64,000 bases of DNA from Breznakia pachnodae (lineage in GTDB: Bacteria; Bacillota_I; Bacilli_A; Erysipelotrichales; Erysipelotrichaceae): NCBI RefSeq assembly GCF_030814225.1, contig NZ_JAUSUR010000002.1:1-64000 (forward strand). The letters run 5' to 3'. Made by a program: the position numbers and the translations under genes. Position 1 is the first letter of the stretch, and every line of letters begins with the position of its first letter. Shown here piece after piece: positions 35,120 through 45,451 of the stretch. The notes under the pieces are model-generated. The model was given only the letters and a program-made list of their open reading frames with translations, was not told where the DNA came from and did no database searches.

Positions 35120-35365
35120 TTATTTATACTTTAATTTATAGGTTAATATAATCGATGCAAGTAAGAACGTAATTCCATTTGCCCCGATTAATGCATAATC
35201 ATTTATATTAATTCCATGAATCGTCCACAATAGTACACCAATTACAAACATTGAATACATTCCTAAAGATATACCATTGGTGTCTTTTGTTTTAATAACC
35301 TGTAGTGCTTGAGGGACAAACGATAAGGTTGTCAGACAGGCAGCAACTACACTAATTGTATTCAT
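35120..35365 (-). CDS. SemiSWEET sugar transporter
   Basis: An 81-aa protein with three membrane helices, the half-size bacterial SWEET (MtN3/PQ-loop) unit that works as a dimer to pass sugars down their gradient. The PQ motif is clear in LTTLSFVPQALQVIKTKDTNGIS (about residues 12-34), followed by LGMYSMFVIGVLLWTIHG and the conserved Asn of GANGITFLLAS near 65. It is the last gene of a cellobiose-type PTS operon, 32 bp after the GH1 gene. A likely but untested job is export or uptake of free glucose or a short saccharide. Confidence 0.9.
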   Translation of the reverse strand: MNTISVVAACLTTLSFVPQALQVIKTKDTNGISLGMYSMFVIGVLLWTIHGININDYALIGANGITFLLASIILTYKLKYK

Positions 35366-35397
35366 TTACAATATCTCCTTATAACTTTAGTCATGGT

Positions 35398-36912
<1,515 letters not shown>

Positions 36913-36959
36913 TTACTTTATTAGTTTCAAAAAGGGTATTATAGAATACCCTAAACTTG

Positions 36960-38336
36960 CTAGCTAGCGCTTGCTGCTAATTCTTTTGCTTTCTCTGCTT
37001 CTTCATTTGCTAACTTTGTATCATACGCTTTGAAGAACGGTATGTAGATTATGGTTGCTACCGTAATACATATCAGTGCTAAGAAAATTGCTTTTACATC
37101 TCCACCGGTTCCCAGGAAGGCTCCAATACCAACAGGTGTTGGCCATGGTACCTGTGCAATCATTGGACTTACCAAACCTAAATCAATTGCAAAGAAGGCA
37201 ATTAATGCACTTACAATTGGTCCCAGAATAAATGGAATAATCATATATGGGTTATAAATAATTGGTGCTCCAAAGATAATTGGTTCATTAATATTAAAAA
37301 TTGCTGGTGCAATCGATACTTTACCTAATACTTTAAACTGTTCTGATTTCGCCATAAAGACCATCATTAGTACTAATCCCAACGTAGCCCCTGATCCACC
37401 AATCGTTACATAACAGTTATTGAATTCTCCTGCATAGGCATAGAAGTTACTTCCACCTGCCTGCATAACTTCATAGTTAATTGCCATATTTGCTAATACA
37501 ATTGGATTGGTAAACGCAGTAATAATGTTTGCTCCATGAATACCAACACACCATAACGCTCCAATTAAGAAGTAAATTACGATTAGTCCATACCACGAGT
37601 TAACCAAGTCGGTTACAAAACTAAATGGTACTTCAATGATTTTATAAATGTCATATCCTAACATTACTAGTACTGCATTCAATGCCAATACAACGAATAC
37701 AATAACGAATGTTGGAATCAAGGCAGTAAATGATTTTACTACTCCAGCCGGTACTGAATCCGGCATCTTAATTGTCCAGTTTCTTTTTACACATAATGCA
37801 TATAACCATGTAGCCAGACAAGCCATTAGAATCCCTGTAAAGATTCCACTCGTCCCTAATCTGCTGGCAAAACTTCCCATTCGAATTCCATTGATAACAT
37901 GCTCTGAATCGGTAATACTTTGAACCAGTGTCATGTATCCATCTTCAAAGATTAGTTCTGGTACGGTAAATAGGAATGCCATGAAACTTAATAATGCTCC
38001 ATTCATAGGATCTAAATTTAAACCATCTTCTTCTGCTCTTATTTTAGTTAGTTCATATCCCATTACAAAACAGAAGTAAACGGCTAATACTCCCATTGTA
38101 AAGGTATTGGCAATCATATATAAATCATTAATTCTTACAAATGATGCATCCCAGAAACCTTGTAATGCAGGAAATGCCTGAGGTAATACTGCAAGAACCA
38201 AAAACATTGATCCAACTATCGTAAATGGTATGGATGCCATCCCAGCAGCCATAATTGCACGTACGAATCGGAATGTTGAAACTTTTGCCATTGGATTCAT
38301 AATATACTTTTCAAGAAAATTAAAAATTCCACTCAT
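36960..38336 (-). CDS. PTS EIIC, lactose/cellobiose family
   Basis: A 458-aa sugar-translocating membrane subunit with about ten helices. The N-terminus (FLEKYIMNPMAKVSTFRFVRAIMAAGMASIPFTIVGSMFLVL) matches CelB/LicC proteins. Substrate-pocket regions are GIHGANIITAFTNPIV near 265, GGSGATLGLVLMM near 310 and FNINEPIIFGAPI near 345. The tail is rich in Ala, Glu and Lys. It works with the separate IIB (41237) and IIA (38886). AAAGGAG precedes the ATG. The 169-aa membrane protein gene ends 18 bp upstream. Confidence 0.92.
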   Translation of the reverse strand: MSGIFNFLEKYIMNPMAKVSTFRFVRAIMAAGMASIPFTIVGSMFLVLAVLPQAFPALQGFWDASFVRINDLYMIANTFTMGVLAVYFCFVMGYELTKIRAEEDGLNLDPMNGALLSFMAFLFTVPELIFEDGYMTLVQSITDSEHVINGIRMGSFASRLGTSGIFTGILMACLATWLYALCVKRNWTIKMPDSVPAGVVKSFTALIPTFVIVFVVLALNAVLVMLGYDIYKIIEVPFSFVTDLVNSWYGLIVIYFLIGALWCVGIHGANIITAFTNPIVLANMAINYEVMQAGGSNFYAYAGEFNNCYVTIGGSGATLGLVLMMVFMAKSEQFKVLGKVSIAPAIFNINEPIIFGAPIIYNPYMIIPFILGPIVSALIAFFAIDLGLVSPMIAQVPWPTPVGIGAFLGTGGDVKAIFLALICITVATIIYIPFFKAYDTKLANEEAEKAKELAASAS

Positions 38337-38354
38337 AATATAGTTCTCCTTTTT

Positions 38355-38864
38355 TTAAATATTCATATTTGCTGTTTTCTCATATTGCTTAATATATAAG
38401 TATTTCTTATCACTGTTTTGATCAATCTGTTTTAGACGATACACACATGCAAACGCCATCATACCACCGATCAGATAAATACCTGTGGCAACAATACGAG
38501 TAATTACTACATCTACTAAAAACGGTAACAACAAGTGAAACAAAGGGGTCCAGATTAATATCAGACAAACAACATTTACAATCATCTGCAGTTGATAAAA
38601 CCGTTTTGTCCATTTCATTTCATCCTGCTTCTTTCCATATACTTTAGCTACTTCAATACAACTGATCGCTCCTAAAATAAATAAAACCCCTGGAATTATC
38701 TTCATTGTATTGGTTGTACAAACAAACCAATAGAAGTTAGCGAACATAAAGATCGCCAAGAAATAGCGAATCATTAAATAGCGATTGTAATACATCTGCT
38801 TTGCTCTTGTCTTTTGTTGGATACTATCAACAAATTGTTTATCTCTTTTCGTCTTTACACTCAT
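38355..38864 (-). CDS. Membrane protein of unknown function in the cellobiose operon
   Basis: I do not recognise this 169-aa protein. The first 30 residues are basic (TKRDKQFVDSIQQKTRAKQ), followed by about four hydrophobic segments near 30-48, 52-70, 88-108 and 112-142, and a polar Lys/Asp/Asn-rich tail. It lies between the IIA and IIC genes with 21- and 18-bp gaps, so it is surely cotranscribed with the PTS. It may assist the permease or act in sugar signalling; this is only inferred from position. GGAGATAG precedes the ATG. Confidence 0.75.
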   Translation of the reverse strand: MSVKTKRDKQFVDSIQQKTRAKQMYYNRYLMIRYFLAIFMFANFYWFVCTTNTMKIIPGVLFILGAISCIEVAKVYGKKQDEMKWTKRFYQLQMIVNVVCLILIWTPLFHLLLPFLVDVVITRIVATGIYLIGGMMAFACVYRLKQIDQNSDKKYLYIKQYEKTANMNI

Positions 38865-38885
38865 TACTATCTCCTTTTACTATTA

Positions 38886-39209
38886 CTAGTTTGTTCTTTC
38901 GTATAAATACTTCATTTCTTTTGCTACTTCTAGCAATGTCATTGTAGTCATCAAGTGATCTTGTGCATGAACCATAATAATCTGAATCTCTATGGTTGTT
39001 CCATGGCTGAACTTATGAAGTAAGTTCGTCTGTGCTTGATGTGCTTGTACGAGTTCTTCCTCACCCTCGTTTAATTTTGCTTCTGCTTCTTCAAACTTCC
39101 CTTCCCTCATTAATCCAAGTCCTTCATGGACTAATGAGCGTGCTGATCCACTATGCAATATAATGGTGAATGCAACCTCCTGAGATTCTTGCTCATCCAT
39201 CTTTGGCAC
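38886..39209 (-). CDS. PTS EIIA, lactose/cellobiose family
   Basis: A 107-aa trimeric all-helical phosphocarrier. The expected features are AFTIILHSGSARSLVHEGL near residue 13 and the active His in IIMVHAQDHLMTTM near 80, with the conserved Asp after it. The start is GTG at 39209, with GGAGG 8 bp upstream; the next ATG is three codons in and too far from the site. It lies between the LicR-type regulator and a small membrane protein. Partner of the IIB at 41237. Confidence 0.9.
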   Translation of the reverse strand: MPKMDEQESQEVAFTIILHSGSARSLVHEGLGLMREGKFEEAEAKLNEGEEELVQAHQAQTNLLHKFSHGTTIEIQIIMVHAQDHLMTTMTLLEVAKEMKYLYERTN

Positions 39210-39227
39210 TCTAACTACCTCCTTTCT

Positions 39228-41225
39228 TTACATCAAACTCAAAAATATATCTTGAAACGTTTCGAATGTTTGAGTTTCAATTAATGCATCCTGTAATTCA
39301 GGATGGTCGATAAATCGTACAATGGTCTGACCAATATACTTTATCTTCTGATTTCCAATCCGTGAGGGTGATATCAAGAATACAAACTTAATATTCTGAT
39401 AATCGTCATCCCACTTAATTCCATTTGGGATAACTGCCAAAGCAACTCCACCTTTCTCTCCAACTGGTATTGCTGGATGAGGAACTGCTACACTGTCACT
39501 AAACACGATTTGACTCATCTTCTCACGCAGATCAATCTGATCCATCATGCTTGATGAGAACGATTCCTTTTCTTCTTTTTCTAAACAAGAAACTAATGCT
39601 TTTACAACTTCTGTTCGCATTGCTTCACCTTGAAAAACAAGAAACTTATTTTTCTGTATATAATTATGAAATATCTCTTCTTTTTCTAATTGAGATAGTT
39701 TCACTGGATATTCTTCTTTTGTTGGTTTCTTTCCACTTAAATTACCATCTACAAAGGTTCTAATCTTTGTAATATCTTTTTCACCTAAGAATACAGATAC
39801 ATGGATGGATGGTACACCTGTTATTACCGAAGAAATATTAACTGAAGAAATGATTAAATCGATTCCTTCTAGTATCTCTTCATTTAATTCAAAGTAACCA
39901 ATCTCGGCAACAATATTTAACTTATCACCAAACTCTTTTTGAATCCTGCTCTTAAGTAGTTGCGCACTTCCATGCCCAGTCGAACAAATCACCAATGCCT
40001 GCAAACCACTTCGCTGTTTCATTCTCTCCATTGCAGCCATAAAGTGTAACGTAAGATACGCCCATTCATCATCGTCTATTTCTATTTTTGATAAACTAGG
40101 CATCTTACATAAATACGCTTTTGTGATTTCAAAGATATCTTTGTAGTCTCTTAAGATATCACTTAACAATGGATTCTTAAGATTTACAGATTGTTCCACC
40201 CGCATTAACATCGGTCTTAAGTGTTCAATCAAATTCTTTTTTAAGGCCCGATCACTGCTAAGTGAAAATCCTGTTTCTTCATCCATCATCTGTAATACTG
40301 ATTCAAGTTCTTTTTCCATTTCACTCATACTAATCCCATTCACTTCAAATGTACGGTTATTTTTAGCACCTAAATGTAAGGTAAGATAAGCGATTTCTTC
40401 CGGAGGAAAACAGATATTCATTTCCTCTTCAATTCGCCTGATGATTCGCTCTGCAACAATCACTTCTACATTATCCGAATCAGAAAAATCTACTTTGAAT
40501 TGTTTCCACTCTAAATCCTTATCGATTCTCTTGATACTCAGCATTAAATGAATTAATACATTCTGCACCATTACATCTGATAACTTAATTTTTAAATTGC
40601 GACATTCCTCAAGGATAATCATAATTAATTTCGCAATTGGCATATCATCAAAATAACTTGTCTGATATGCATATTCCTGAATCGAATTAAACTGTATTTC
40701 CTTAAAGAAATAATCCATAATAAACGACCGTTTATTACTCTCATCACCTACAATTCGAACCCCTTTATTTGATTTATTTAATAAGCACAAATCATATGGT
40801 TCCAATATCTTCTTTATGTAATTCATTTCTTTGGTTAATGTTGAACGTGATATATAAAGTTTGTCGGCAAGCGTCTCTAAAAACACTTGCTCTTCTCTTA
40901 GCAGCAATTTATTTAAAATATAATTCTGTCGTTCATCTGATGTATCTACAAAATCCTTTTCTAGTTTATGATCACAAGTATCAAAACGTTCCTTTTTTAT
41001 AAACATTTCAAATTGCATTGGACGTTTTGTATTTAACTGATACCCATACCCTTGCTTAGCGACAATTTCCGCTCCATTCTCATCTGTGATAATCTGCAGA
41101 TTTTTGATATACGTTCTAACTGTTCGCTCAGAGATTGATAATACTTTTGATAATTCCTTACTAGTTACAAATTGACCTTTATAGTTAAGTAAATACAGAA
41201 GTAAATCACATTCCTTCGATTTCAC
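39228..41225 (-). CDS. licR: LicR-type PRD transcriptional activator with EIIB and EIIA domains
   Basis: A 665-aa regulator. In order: two helix-turn-helix units (SKELSKVLSISERTVRTYIKN near 20 and LADKLYISRSTLTKEMNYI near 115), PRD1 (YLTLHLGAKNN near 285), PRD2 (YLTLHFMAAMER near 387), an EIIB-like domain (VICSTGHGSAQLL near 407) and an EIIA domain (SVAVPHPAIPV near 570). All the phosphorylation His and Cys residues are present, so it should respond to its own PTS. It is inside the operon it probably controls, as in the lic operon of Bacillus. GTG start, GGAG 7 bp upstream. Direct repeats at 41594 and 41643 are candidate binding sites. Confidence 0.9.
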   Translation of the reverse strand: MKSKECDLLLYLLNYKGQFVTSKELSKVLSISERTVRTYIKNLQIITDENGAEIVAKQGYGYQLNTKRPMQFEMFIKKERFDTCDHKLEKDFVDTSDERQNYILNKLLLREEQVFLETLADKLYISRSTLTKEMNYIKKILEPYDLCLLNKSNKGVRIVGDESNKRSFIMDYFFKEIQFNSIQEYAYQTSYFDDMPIAKLIMIILEECRNLKIKLSDVMVQNVLIHLMLSIKRIDKDLEWKQFKVDFSDSDNVEVIVAERIIRRIEEEMNICFPPEEIAYLTLHLGAKNNRTFEVNGISMSEMEKELESVLQMMDEETGFSLSSDRALKKNLIEHLRPMLMRVEQSVNLKNPLLSDILRDYKDIFEITKAYLCKMPSLSKIEIDDDEWAYLTLHFMAAMERMKQRSGLQALVICSTGHGSAQLLKSRIQKEFGDKLNIVAEIGYFELNEEILEGIDLIISSVNISSVITGVPSIHVSVFLGEKDITKIRTFVDGNLSGKKPTKEEYPVKLSQLEKEEIFHNYIQKNKFLVFQGEAMRTEVVKALVSCLEKEEKESFSSSMMDQIDLREKMSQIVFSDSVAVPHPAIPVGEKGGVALAVIPNGIKWDDDYQNIKFVFLISPSRIGNQKIKYIGQTIVRFIDHPELQDALIETQTFETFQDIFLSLM

Positions 41226-41236
41226 CTATCTTCTCC

Positions 41237-41557
41237 TTACGAAGGTAATTCATTCATAACTAAGTCGGCCATCTTTTCGATTCCTGAAGGAATTGGAACA
41301 TATGCCTGAGGTGGAATCTCAACAACTGGTTTTCCTGCACGTTCTCCTGCAGCTTTTAACTTCGCATAGTACATCTTCGTTTGAGGACTTACCAAGAACA
41401 AATCAAAGTCACTGTTCTCAATCATCTTCTGTCCTTCTGTAGCACTTACTGCATCCATGAAAATATCTTTTCCATTTTCTTCAAACCACTGTGTTGTTTT
41501 CGCAGCCATCATACTTGATGACATACCTGCTGCACAAATTATTAATACCTTTTTCAT
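41237..41557 (-). CDS. PTS EIIB, lactose/cellobiose family
   Basis: A 106-aa soluble phosphotransfer protein. The phospho-Cys is in LIICAAGMSSSMMAAK near residue 8. The rest (FDLFLVSPQTKMYYAKLKAAGERAGKPVVEIPPQAY) is typical of CelA/LicB. It is the first gene of the operon, followed 12 bp later by the LicR-type regulator. AAGGAG precedes the ATG. Confidence 0.92.
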   Translation of the reverse strand: MKKVLIICAAGMSSSMMAAKTTQWFEENGKDIFMDAVSATEGQKMIENSDFDLFLVSPQTKMYYAKLKAAGERAGKPVVEIPPQAYVPIPSGIEKMADLVMNELPS

Positions 41558-41593
41558 TTCTATATCTCCTTTTTTGTGTAAAATAGAACCTCA

Positions 41594-41653
41594 TACACTT
41601 TTTCTAAACTTAATATAACATAGGTTAAGGTCATCCATGTTGTACACTTTTTC
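41594..41653 (-). promoter_or_regulatory. Direct repeats upstream of the cellobiose operon
   Basis: TACACTTTTTC occurs at 41594-41604 and 41643-41653, 49 bp apart (near five helical turns), 37 to 96 bp upstream of the first ATG. A candidate activator-binding pair for the LicR-type protein. Confidence 0.45.
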
Positions 41654-41697
41654 CGTATCACTAAGGCAAATCCAGATTAAACACATACAAAATAAAA

Positions 41698-41728
41698 AAG
41701 GATAAAGACTTTTTTCATCTTTATCCTT
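41698..41728 (-). terminator. Terminator of the murQ-PTS operon
   Basis: AAGGATAAAG and CTTTATCCTT form a stem, followed by TTTTTTATTTT on the minus strand, 19 bp after the IID stop. Confidence 0.85.
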
Positions 41729-41746
41729 ATACTTTAAATACTTTGC

Positions 41747-42613
41747 TTATGCATATACTCCAGTCCAATATCCTAAAGCAGTTAATACTCCAGCAAGTAT
41801 TAAGATTAATGCCATAAGTTTTAATGGAGACCAGTTTTTCTTTGTATATAAGTAATATACTGCGAGAGTTAATAATAGTGGTAATAACTTAGGGAAGATC
41901 GAATCTAGGATTGCATCTGCATTAAATATTACCTGATCAGTAAGTACTTCATTGGTTGTCGCATCATATACATCTCTAACAATTTGAATTGGAAGTGATA
42001 ACGCTACAAATGATGCACTAAGTGCTCCGACAACTAATAACCCAAGAATTGACATAGTTCCAGTTAATGTATCTAACTTACCTGTCTGCATCATTTCCTG
42101 CATTCCTTCTAATCCTGATTTATATCCTAACTTAAACAAGAATCTACTGATTAAACCGGTTGCAATTGGATATAATACCATATAAAGTACAGGGCCTAAC
42201 CATACCATTGTTGGTGACGCCTGAGAAATTGATAAACAAATTGTTAATAGAATTGGAATGATGGTTGCCACCCACAGCGAGTCTCCAATTGCTGATGTTG
42301 GTCCAATAAGGGCAACTTTTACACTGTTGATTACTTCTGGAGTACAGTTACCATTTGCATTAGATTCTTCTAATCCGCAAACAATTCCATTACAGATTGA
42401 TCCAACTTGTGCTTCCGTATTAAATAATGTAATGTGACGTTTCAATGCTTCTGCTCTCTCTTCAGGAGTATCATATAATTCTTCAATAACAGGTGCAATT
42501 GAATGAGCAAACGCCATTCCTAACATACTTTCTGCTTGTTGCGAACAACCATTCCAAAAGAACCAAGTTCTAAATGATTTATCTAGTGTCTTTTTACTAA
42601 TTGTCTTTGCCAT
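41747..42613 (-). CDS. PTS EIID, mannose family (murQ operon)
   Basis: A 288-aa membrane subunit. Family motifs: SFRTWFFWNGCSQQAESMLGMAFAHSIAPVI near residue 12, FNTEAQVGSICNGIVCGLEE near 62, and GPTSAIGDSLWVATIIPI near 103. The C-terminus has several helices. The ATG at 42613 has AAGGAGG 9 bp upstream; the longer frame would overlap IIC. It is the last gene of the operon, before a strong terminator. FWNGCSQQAE differs from the classical mannose pattern, as often seen in amino-sugar types. Confidence 0.9.
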   Translation of the reverse strand: MAKTISKKTLDKSFRTWFFWNGCSQQAESMLGMAFAHSIAPVIEELYDTPEERAEALKRHITLFNTEAQVGSICNGIVCGLEESNANGNCTPEVINSVKVALIGPTSAIGDSLWVATIIPILLTICLSISQASPTMVWLGPVLYMVLYPIATGLISRFLFKLGYKSGLEGMQEMMQTGKLDTLTGTMSILGLLVVGALSASFVALSLPIQIVRDVYDATTNEVLTDQVIFNADAILDSIFPKLLPLLLTLAVYYLYTKKNWSPLKLMALILILAGVLTALGYWTGVYA

Positions 42614-42614
42614 G

Positions 42615-43403
42615 TTAGTTTGCCTCCTTTTCTTGTAGTGAAGTGATAACCGCATAATAGATTACTGCTACTAGTACTCCAATGACTGCAATTGCCATTG
42701 TATTTAATTGGAAATATGTAACCAATATAAATCCAACTAGATAAATCGCGAATTGATATTTCTTTTTAATTAAGAATGATAGAATAATTCCCATTCCAAG
42801 TGCAGCCATCATACCACCAAACACACTAAGCATTGTTGTTACCCATGATGGAATAATCGTAGCGAAGTCTGCTTGTCCACTTGCAGCAGTTGCTGAAGAA
42901 AGAATTAATACAGCTGGTATAAAACGACACGCAAAACCTATTGCCTGACCTAATACTACGTTTGGAATATACATTTTTTTGGTGTTTCCTTCATCTGCAT
43001 AACGTTGAGCAACACGGTTAATTGGAAGATTTAATGCATAAGATACATTCCATGCAATTTGTCCTACAAGCCCACCAATTCCTGCAAATACAACTGCTAA
43101 ACCAATTACTCCAGTTGTATCCATTCCTTGTCCAAATACGATTGCTGCTGCAGTTCCTATATAAGTTGCATAAGACAAGTCCCAGGCAACTGCTCCTCCT
43201 GGTGTAACATTTCCCATATACATAATTTGTAGAGGAATACCCACAGTCATTGCTGTATTCACATCACCTAAAATCACTCCTACAACAAACGATGCTACTA
43301 ATGGTCTTCCTAGTGTATACCATCCAATTGTATTCCCAACAATTGAACCAATTGATCCTAAATATATAAATAATGCGATTAAAATTATTTGAATAATTGA
43401 CAT
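42615..43403 (-). CDS. PTS EIIC, mannose family (murQ operon)
   Basis: A 262-aa membrane subunit with about eight helices. The family opening GWYTLGRPLVASFVVGVILGDVNTAMTVGIPLQIMYMG spans about residues 27-64, and TPGGAVAWDLSYATYIGTAAAIVFG follows. It starts 21 bp after IIB with GAAAGGTAAAT upstream. It transports the sugar handled by MurQ or a related compound. Confidence 0.9.
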   Translation of the reverse strand: MSIIQIILIALFIYLGSIGSIVGNTIGWYTLGRPLVASFVVGVILGDVNTAMTVGIPLQIMYMGNVTPGGAVAWDLSYATYIGTAAAIVFGQGMDTTGVIGLAVVFAGIGGLVGQIAWNVSYALNLPINRVAQRYADEGNTKKMYIPNVVLGQAIGFACRFIPAVLILSSATAASGQADFATIIPSWVTTMLSVFGGMMAALGMGIILSFLIKKKYQFAIYLVGFILVTYFQLNTMAIAVIGVLVAVIYYAVITSLQEKEAN

Positions 43404-43424
43404 ATTATTTACCTTTCTGTCACC

Positions 43425-43916
43425 CTATTTAATTGACGACTTAAATGCATCCCAAGTTACTTCCTGTGTACTTGGTAATTGCTTAAACAACACTTCTTTC
43501 CCTTTTGATACGATATCATCTAATACTTCTACATCTTCATCACTTAGATAAAAGATACCAGTAGCTCCACCTAGTTTATGTGGTGTATCTTCACGCTTCG
43601 CTAGATTACCTAAAATAATCCCTTCAGATGTAAGCACCTCTTCTTTCAATGCTTTTAGCGCTTGTGGATACTTCACAATAATCAGGCGATTCTCATCACG
43701 ATCTGTTTTTAGAATATCCTTTGCTTCCTCTAATGACACAATATTTGTAATATAATTCTTTGGAACTCCCATTGTCATAATTGATTTCAACATTGGATTT
43801 TTACTACTTTCATCATCGACTGCAATAATCTCTTTAATTCCTAGTGATGGACACCACGCTACAATCGTTTGGCCATGAATCAAACGGTCATCTACTCTAA
43901 TAAATACTTTTCCCAT
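43425..43916 (-). CDS. PTS EIIB, mannose family (murQ operon)
   Basis: A 163-aa soluble subunit with active His in IRVDDRLIHGQTIVAWC near residue 14. No IIA gene belongs to this operon, so phosphate must come from a IIA made elsewhere, for example at 27593 or 51588. The ribosome site GGAG precedes the ATG, 11 bp after the murQ stop. Confidence 0.9.
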   Translation of the reverse strand: MGKVFIRVDDRLIHGQTIVAWCPSLGIKEIIAVDDESSKNPMLKSIMTMGVPKNYITNIVSLEEAKDILKTDRDENRLIIVKYPQALKALKEEVLTSEGIILGNLAKREDTPHKLGGATGIFYLSDEDVEVLDDIVSKGKEVLFKQLPSTQEVTWDAFKSSIK

Positions 43917-43927
43917 ATGGACTCCTT

Positions 43928-44755
43928 TCAGTCTTCTAAACTATTTCTAACAAAACCTTGGTTTTTATTTAATTTATTTTCTGCTTCTATCTTGGTACAT
44001 GACGTTAATATCATCACGATTGCTACTTTGATATCACCAGCTTCTTTTAATTTATCATTGCTTGGTTTCATATCTACCATCAGATTTCCATATACTTTAC
44101 CAATACGAATCATTGATACCGTTGATATCATATTTAAGATAATCTTTTGTGCAGTTCCTGATTTTAACCTTGTCGATCCACTCAAGATTTCTGGTCCTGC
44201 ATCTACTTCAATAGATACCTCTGCTAAGTCTGATATTTCAGCATTTTTATTGCAAGACAATGCTATGGTTGAAACCTGGATACTTTTCGCATAGTTTAAT
44301 CCACCAATCACATAAGGAGTTCTACCTGAAGCAGCAATTCCCATTACTACATCATTCTTTGTTAACTGAACACTTTTTAAATCTTCTTTCGCTAACTCAA
44401 GTGAATCTTCTGCTCCTTCTACTGCTTTCACAAATGCTTGTGTACCTCCAGCCATAAGGGCAATAACTTCATCTGTGGTTGAGAAGGTTGGAATGCATTC
44501 TACTGCATCCATTATTCCAATTCGACCTGATGTACCTGCACCTATATAAATGAGACGTCCACCTTCGTTTAGCTGTCTTACAACTAATTCAATTGCTTTT
44601 TCAATATCTGGAATTGCATCTTTAACTGTTGATAAAACATGTTGATCTTCTTCATTCATAATTTTTAATATTTCATTAATAGAAAGCGTATCAAGTTGCA
44701 TTGTTTTTTGATTACGTTTCTCAGTAGATAACCTTTGTAATTCTTCTTTCAGCAT
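43928..44755 (-). CDS. murQ: N-acetylmuramic acid 6-phosphate etherase
   Basis: A 275-aa SIS-domain lyase that removes D-lactate from MurNAc-6-phosphate to give GlcNAc-6-phosphate. Signatures: LSINEILKIMNEEDQHVLSTV near the start, GGRLIYIGAGTSGRIGIMDAVECIPTF near 65 (active Glu expected nearby) and MGIAASGRTPYVIGGLNYAK near 125. The usual length is about 300 aa; this one ends just after the etherase core. The ATG at 44755 touches the PIG-L stop (1-bp gap), so translation is coupled; an upstream TTG is less likely. GlcNAc-6-phosphate would go to NagA (15989). Confidence 0.92.
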   Translation of the reverse strand: MLKEELQRLSTEKRNQKTMQLDTLSINEILKIMNEEDQHVLSTVKDAIPDIEKAIELVVRQLNEGGRLIYIGAGTSGRIGIMDAVECIPTFSTTDEVIALMAGGTQAFVKAVEGAEDSLELAKEDLKSVQLTKNDVVMGIAASGRTPYVIGGLNYAKSIQVSTIALSCNKNAEISDLAEVSIEVDAGPEILSGSTRLKSGTAQKIILNMISTVSMIRIGKVYGNLMVDMKPSNDKLKEAGDIKVAIVMILTSCTKIEAENKLNKNQGFVRNSLED

Positions 44756-44756
44756 A

Positions 44757-45437
44757 CTACCACAACCTATTTTCAATTAAACTTGCATACATATAACATA
44801 CGGTATAGCCATTTGAGTTACTTTCAATCATACGTACTTTTCCATTTGTTGGATAGTATTGCTGATATGGGAAATCATTTACTTTTCCTCTAAACACCTG
44901 ATATTCATTTAATCCTTCATACCACTGTTTTACTTCTTCTTCATTTAACACAAAGTATGCTTGTGGAATAAATCCTACTAAATCTTCAAATGTTTCTCCA
45001 TACATCAAACGTATTGTACTTCCTTTTTCACGAAGTCTCTTTACTGCATTAGTTACTGCATCATGTGTATTGATATGTCTTGGATGCATCGAACCACGCC
45101 AATGTGTAATTACTAAATCTACTTTTTCTTCTACAAAGTATTCTTCCAAACGTTTTGCAAATTCTTCTGTTGAAGGCATGTTGTTTGATACATAACCAAG
45201 CCACATGGAATCTGCTCCTAACTTTGATGCTGCACGATTATTCTGACTCAATAAATCTTTCAGATAAGCATCATTTTCTTCCTTTGTTGCATTTGGATCT
45301 TCCAGTCTTCCTTGGGTTACATGCATACATGTACATTTAGCACCTTGTTTAGAATACTTCACAAACAAAGGTCCACCCAATAATTCAGCATCCAAGGAAT
45401 GAGCACCAATACTTACAACTCTTTTTACTTCACTCAT
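44757..45437 (-). CDS. PIG-L family deacetylase-like protein with altered active site
   Basis: A 226-aa protein of the PIG-L/LmbE fold, zinc-dependent N-deacetylases of GlcNAc-type sugars (MshB, DacB-like). The zinc motif normally reads AHPDDxE; here it is AHSLDAE at residues 12-18, so His13 and Asp16 (zinc ligands) are kept but the catalytic-base Asp is Leu15. The second motif HPRHINTHDAV near 118 is normal (HxxHxxxH). It may be a distinct enzyme subtype, use another base, or only bind sugar. It sits between a tandem GNAT and murQ, so a peptidoglycan-derived sugar is the likely ligand. GGAGAAG precedes the ATG. Confidence 0.82.
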   Translation of the reverse strand: MSEVKRVVSIGAHSLDAELLGGPLFVKYSKQGAKCTCMHVTQGRLEDPNATKEENDAYLKDLLSQNNRAASKLGADSMWLGYVSNNMPSTEEFAKRLEEYFVEEKVDLVITHWRGSMHPRHINTHDAVTNAVKRLREKGSTIRLMYGETFEDLVGFIPQAYFVLNEEEVKQWYEGLNEYQVFRGKVNDFPYQQYYPTNGKVRMIESNSNGYTVCYMYASLIENRLW

Positions 45438-45451
45438 GTTCTACTTCTCCT

